Source of the DNA: Atribacterota bacterium
GTDB lineage: Bacteria; Atribacterota; Phoenicimicrobiia; Phoenicimicrobiales; Phoenicimicrobiaceae
Assembly: GCA_030668465.1 (NCBI GenBank)
Contig: DAOUTX010000054.1
Span: 1-6,999, forward strand
Length of the DNA: 6,999 nt
Direction of reading: 5' to 3'
Under the pieces are notes generated by a model. The model made no database searches, was not told the origin of the DNA, and saw nothing but the letters and a program-made list of their open reading frames with translations. A program made the translations under genes and the position numbers. This document shows, piece after piece, positions 5,365 through 6,999 of this stretch. Every line of letters begins with the position of its first letter. The first letter of the stretch is position 1.

Positions 5365-6999
5365 CTATGCCAATTCAACTTTTTTTGATATTCTCATCTT
5401 TTGTGCTATTAATACTCCTGCTAATAAAACAATGCCTGCGCCATCAGTTAATAACCCAGGTCTTAATAAAGCAAGTGCACTAATAATTAATATAACTCTT
5501 TCATATATTTTAACATGGTCAAGAAGATATCCACCAGCTGCTGCTCCTAAGGCTAACACACCGGCTAAAGCAGTAACAATCAATACCAAAGTATGTCCAA
5601 TTGTGCTATTTATAAATAACAATCCGGGATCAAGGGCAAATAGATAAGGAATCATAAATCCCGCTACTGCTAATCTCACTGCAATAAAACCGGTTTTCAT
5701 AGAATTTCCACCGGAAATTCCTGCTCCGGCATAAGCGGCTACCGCAACCGGCGGGGTAAGATCAGCAATTACTCCAAAGTAAAGGATAAATAGATGTGCG
5801 GCCAAAGGCTGTACCCCCAAATCGACTAAAGCAGGTGCAGCCATAATAGATAAAATTATATATTTAGCAGTGGTGGGGAGACCCATCCCTAATAAAATTG
5901 AGGCAATCATGGTGAAGAAAAGAGTTAACATTAGATTTCCCTGACCTAACATTACAAGTCCATTGGCAATCTTTAATCCTAAACCGGTAAGAGTTACTGC
6001 TCCCACTACCATTCCTGCACAAGCACAAGCCGCTGCTACACCTAAGGCGCTCTTGGCACCATCTTCAAAGGCTTCACCTAATTTCTTTAAATTTAAACGG
6101 GTCTCAGATTTTACCATACTTATAGCCAGGCTCATGACAATAGCCCAAAAAGCAGAGAATAAGGGAGTATACCCTCTTACTAATAAATATACTAAACCAA
6201 GTATAGGGATGATTAAATGACCCCTGGCTTTCACTACTTTACCTAATTTGGGAAGCTGCTCTTTGGGAAGACCTTTTAATCCATATTTACAAGCTTCCAG
6301 ATGAACCATTGTCATAACGGCAATATAATATATTACAGCTGGAATAGCTGCCGCAGCAGCAATTTTAATATAGGGAATCCCTAAAAATTCAGCCATTACA
6401 AAGGCAGCTGCTCCCATTACCGGAGGTAATATCTGCCCACCGGTAGAGGCCGCAGCCTCTACTGCTCCGGCAAAATCCTTTCGATAACCTATGCTCTTCA
6501 TTAAAGGAATGGTAAAACTACCGGTAGTTACAGTATTCGCCACTGAGCTTCCATTTATAGAACCCATAAATCCACTGGCAATAACTGCAACTTTTGCCGG
6601 TCCACCGGTTGTACTACCAGCAAGAGCCATGGCAACATCGATAAAAAATTTACCCATCCCGGTCTTATTTAAAACTGCACCGAACAGAATAAAAAGAAAT
6701 ACAAAAGAAGCTGATACTCCTAATGGAATGCCGAATATTCCTTCTGTTCCTGAGTATAAATGTTCTATTATTCTTTCCAATGAGTATCCTCGATGAGCGA
6801 AAAATCCCGGCATTATCTGCCCGAAATAAGAATATAATAAAAATACAGTTACAACTATAGGAAGAGCTGAACCAATAATTCTTCGGGTTGCTTCTAAGAC
6901 TAATATAATAGTCAGACCGCCCACTATTAAATCAAGTGTAGTAGGTAGACCGGAGCGTATCACCATAGCATTGTAAAATACAACTAAATAATAACATAC
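5365..6999 (-). CDS. TRAP transporter permease, fused 4TM/12TM (DctQM) type, 5' end outside window
   Basis: This is the membrane component of a tripartite ATP-independent periplasmic transporter, which couples solute uptake, usually of organic acids, to a sodium or proton gradient. The frame is open through the right window edge: 11 more codons precede the ATG at 6964-6966, which lies inside the protein, so the true start is outside. About 544 residues are visible and fused permeases are usually over 600. Counting from that internal Met, the large DctM-like domain shows GSINGSSVANTVTTG (135-149), AAASTGGQILPPVMGAAAF (171-189), GMGLPTTAKY (360-369) and ADLTPPVAVAAYAGA (401-415). These are the two helical-hairpin signatures and other conserved stretches of the family. 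A hydrophobic tail (about 486-525) with YERV and RPGLLTD is typical of fused permeases paired with TAXI binding proteins. The substrate cannot be predicted. No binding-protein gene is in the window; it may lie upstream. Confidence 0.93.
   Translation of the reverse strand, partial: VCYYLVVFYNAMVIRSGLPTTLDLIVGGLTIILVLEATRRIIGSALPIVVTVFLLYSYFGQIMPGFFAHRGYSLERIIEHLYSGTEGIFGIPLGVSASFVFLFILFGAVLNKTGMGKFFIDVAMALAGSTTGGPAKVAVIASGFMGSINGSSVANTVTTGSFTIPLMKSIGYRKDFAGAVEAAASTGGQILPPVMGAAAFVMAEFLGIPYIKIAAAAAIPAVIYYIAVMTMVHLEACKYGLKGLPKEQLPKLGKVVKARGHLIIPILGLVYLLVRGYTPLFSAFWAIVMSLAISMVKSETRLNLKKLGEAFEDGAKSALGVAAACACAGMVVGAVTLTGLGLKIANGLVMLGQGNLMLTLFFTMIASILLGMGLPTTAKYIILSIMAAPALVDLGVQPLAAHLFILYFGVIADLTPPVAVAAYAGAGISGGNSMKTGFIAVRLAVAGFMIPYLFALDPGLLFINSTIGHTLVLIVTALAGVLALGAAAGGYLLDHVKIYERVILIISALALLRPGLLTDGAGIVLLAGVLIAQKMRISKKVELA

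Noticed and set aside
6964..6966. ATG as the start of the TRAP permease
   Set aside because: The frame stays open upstream to the window edge, the codons there continue a typical family sequence, and the fused permease class has an additional N-terminal DctQ-like region.

Overview
The window comes from an AT-rich bacterial chromosome. All five complete genes and one partial gene lie on the minus strand, so transcription runs from high to low coordinates. The low GC, two TTG starts, strong purine-rich ribosome sites, a tetrameric-type cytidine deaminase, a YerB-like DUF3048 protein and a fused TRAP permease of the TAXI-associated kind fit a low-GC anaerobe, either clostridial/Halanaerobiales-like or Atribacterota-like. 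This placement is inference; no phylogenetic marker was compared.

Right part (5365-6999): the 3' portion of a fused DctQM (4TM/12TM) TRAP transporter permease, cut by the window edge. Its usual partner, a TAXI-type substrate-binding protein, would be expected outside the window. A 215-bp AT-rich spacer follows (5150-5364). It holds a perfect 15-bp inverted repeat and a possible promoter for the next operon.

Middle (644-5149): a compact five-gene block with gaps of 14, 33, 16 and 18 nt, probably one transcript. It encodes a full-length CNNM/CorC-HlyC family membrane protein, a second shorter and more divergent CNNM-CBS paralogue, a secreted DUF3048 protein, cytidine deaminase (cdd) and the recombination mediator RecO. 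cdd and recO recall the widespread ybeY-dgkA-cdd-era-recO neighbourhood, and CorC homologues often sit beside ybeY. Here ybeY, dgkA and era are absent and a DUF3048 gene is present.

Left part (1-643): about 640 bp with no credible gene but very structured DNA. Two arrays of degenerate 7-bp units (44-173 and 504-615) lie in inverted orientation. Between them are several short palindromes, four of them associated with a GTAGGG head and arranged as two convergent pairs. This non-coding repeat cluster is the most unusual part of the window. I see no defence, CRISPR, toxin-antitoxin or biosynthetic system here.
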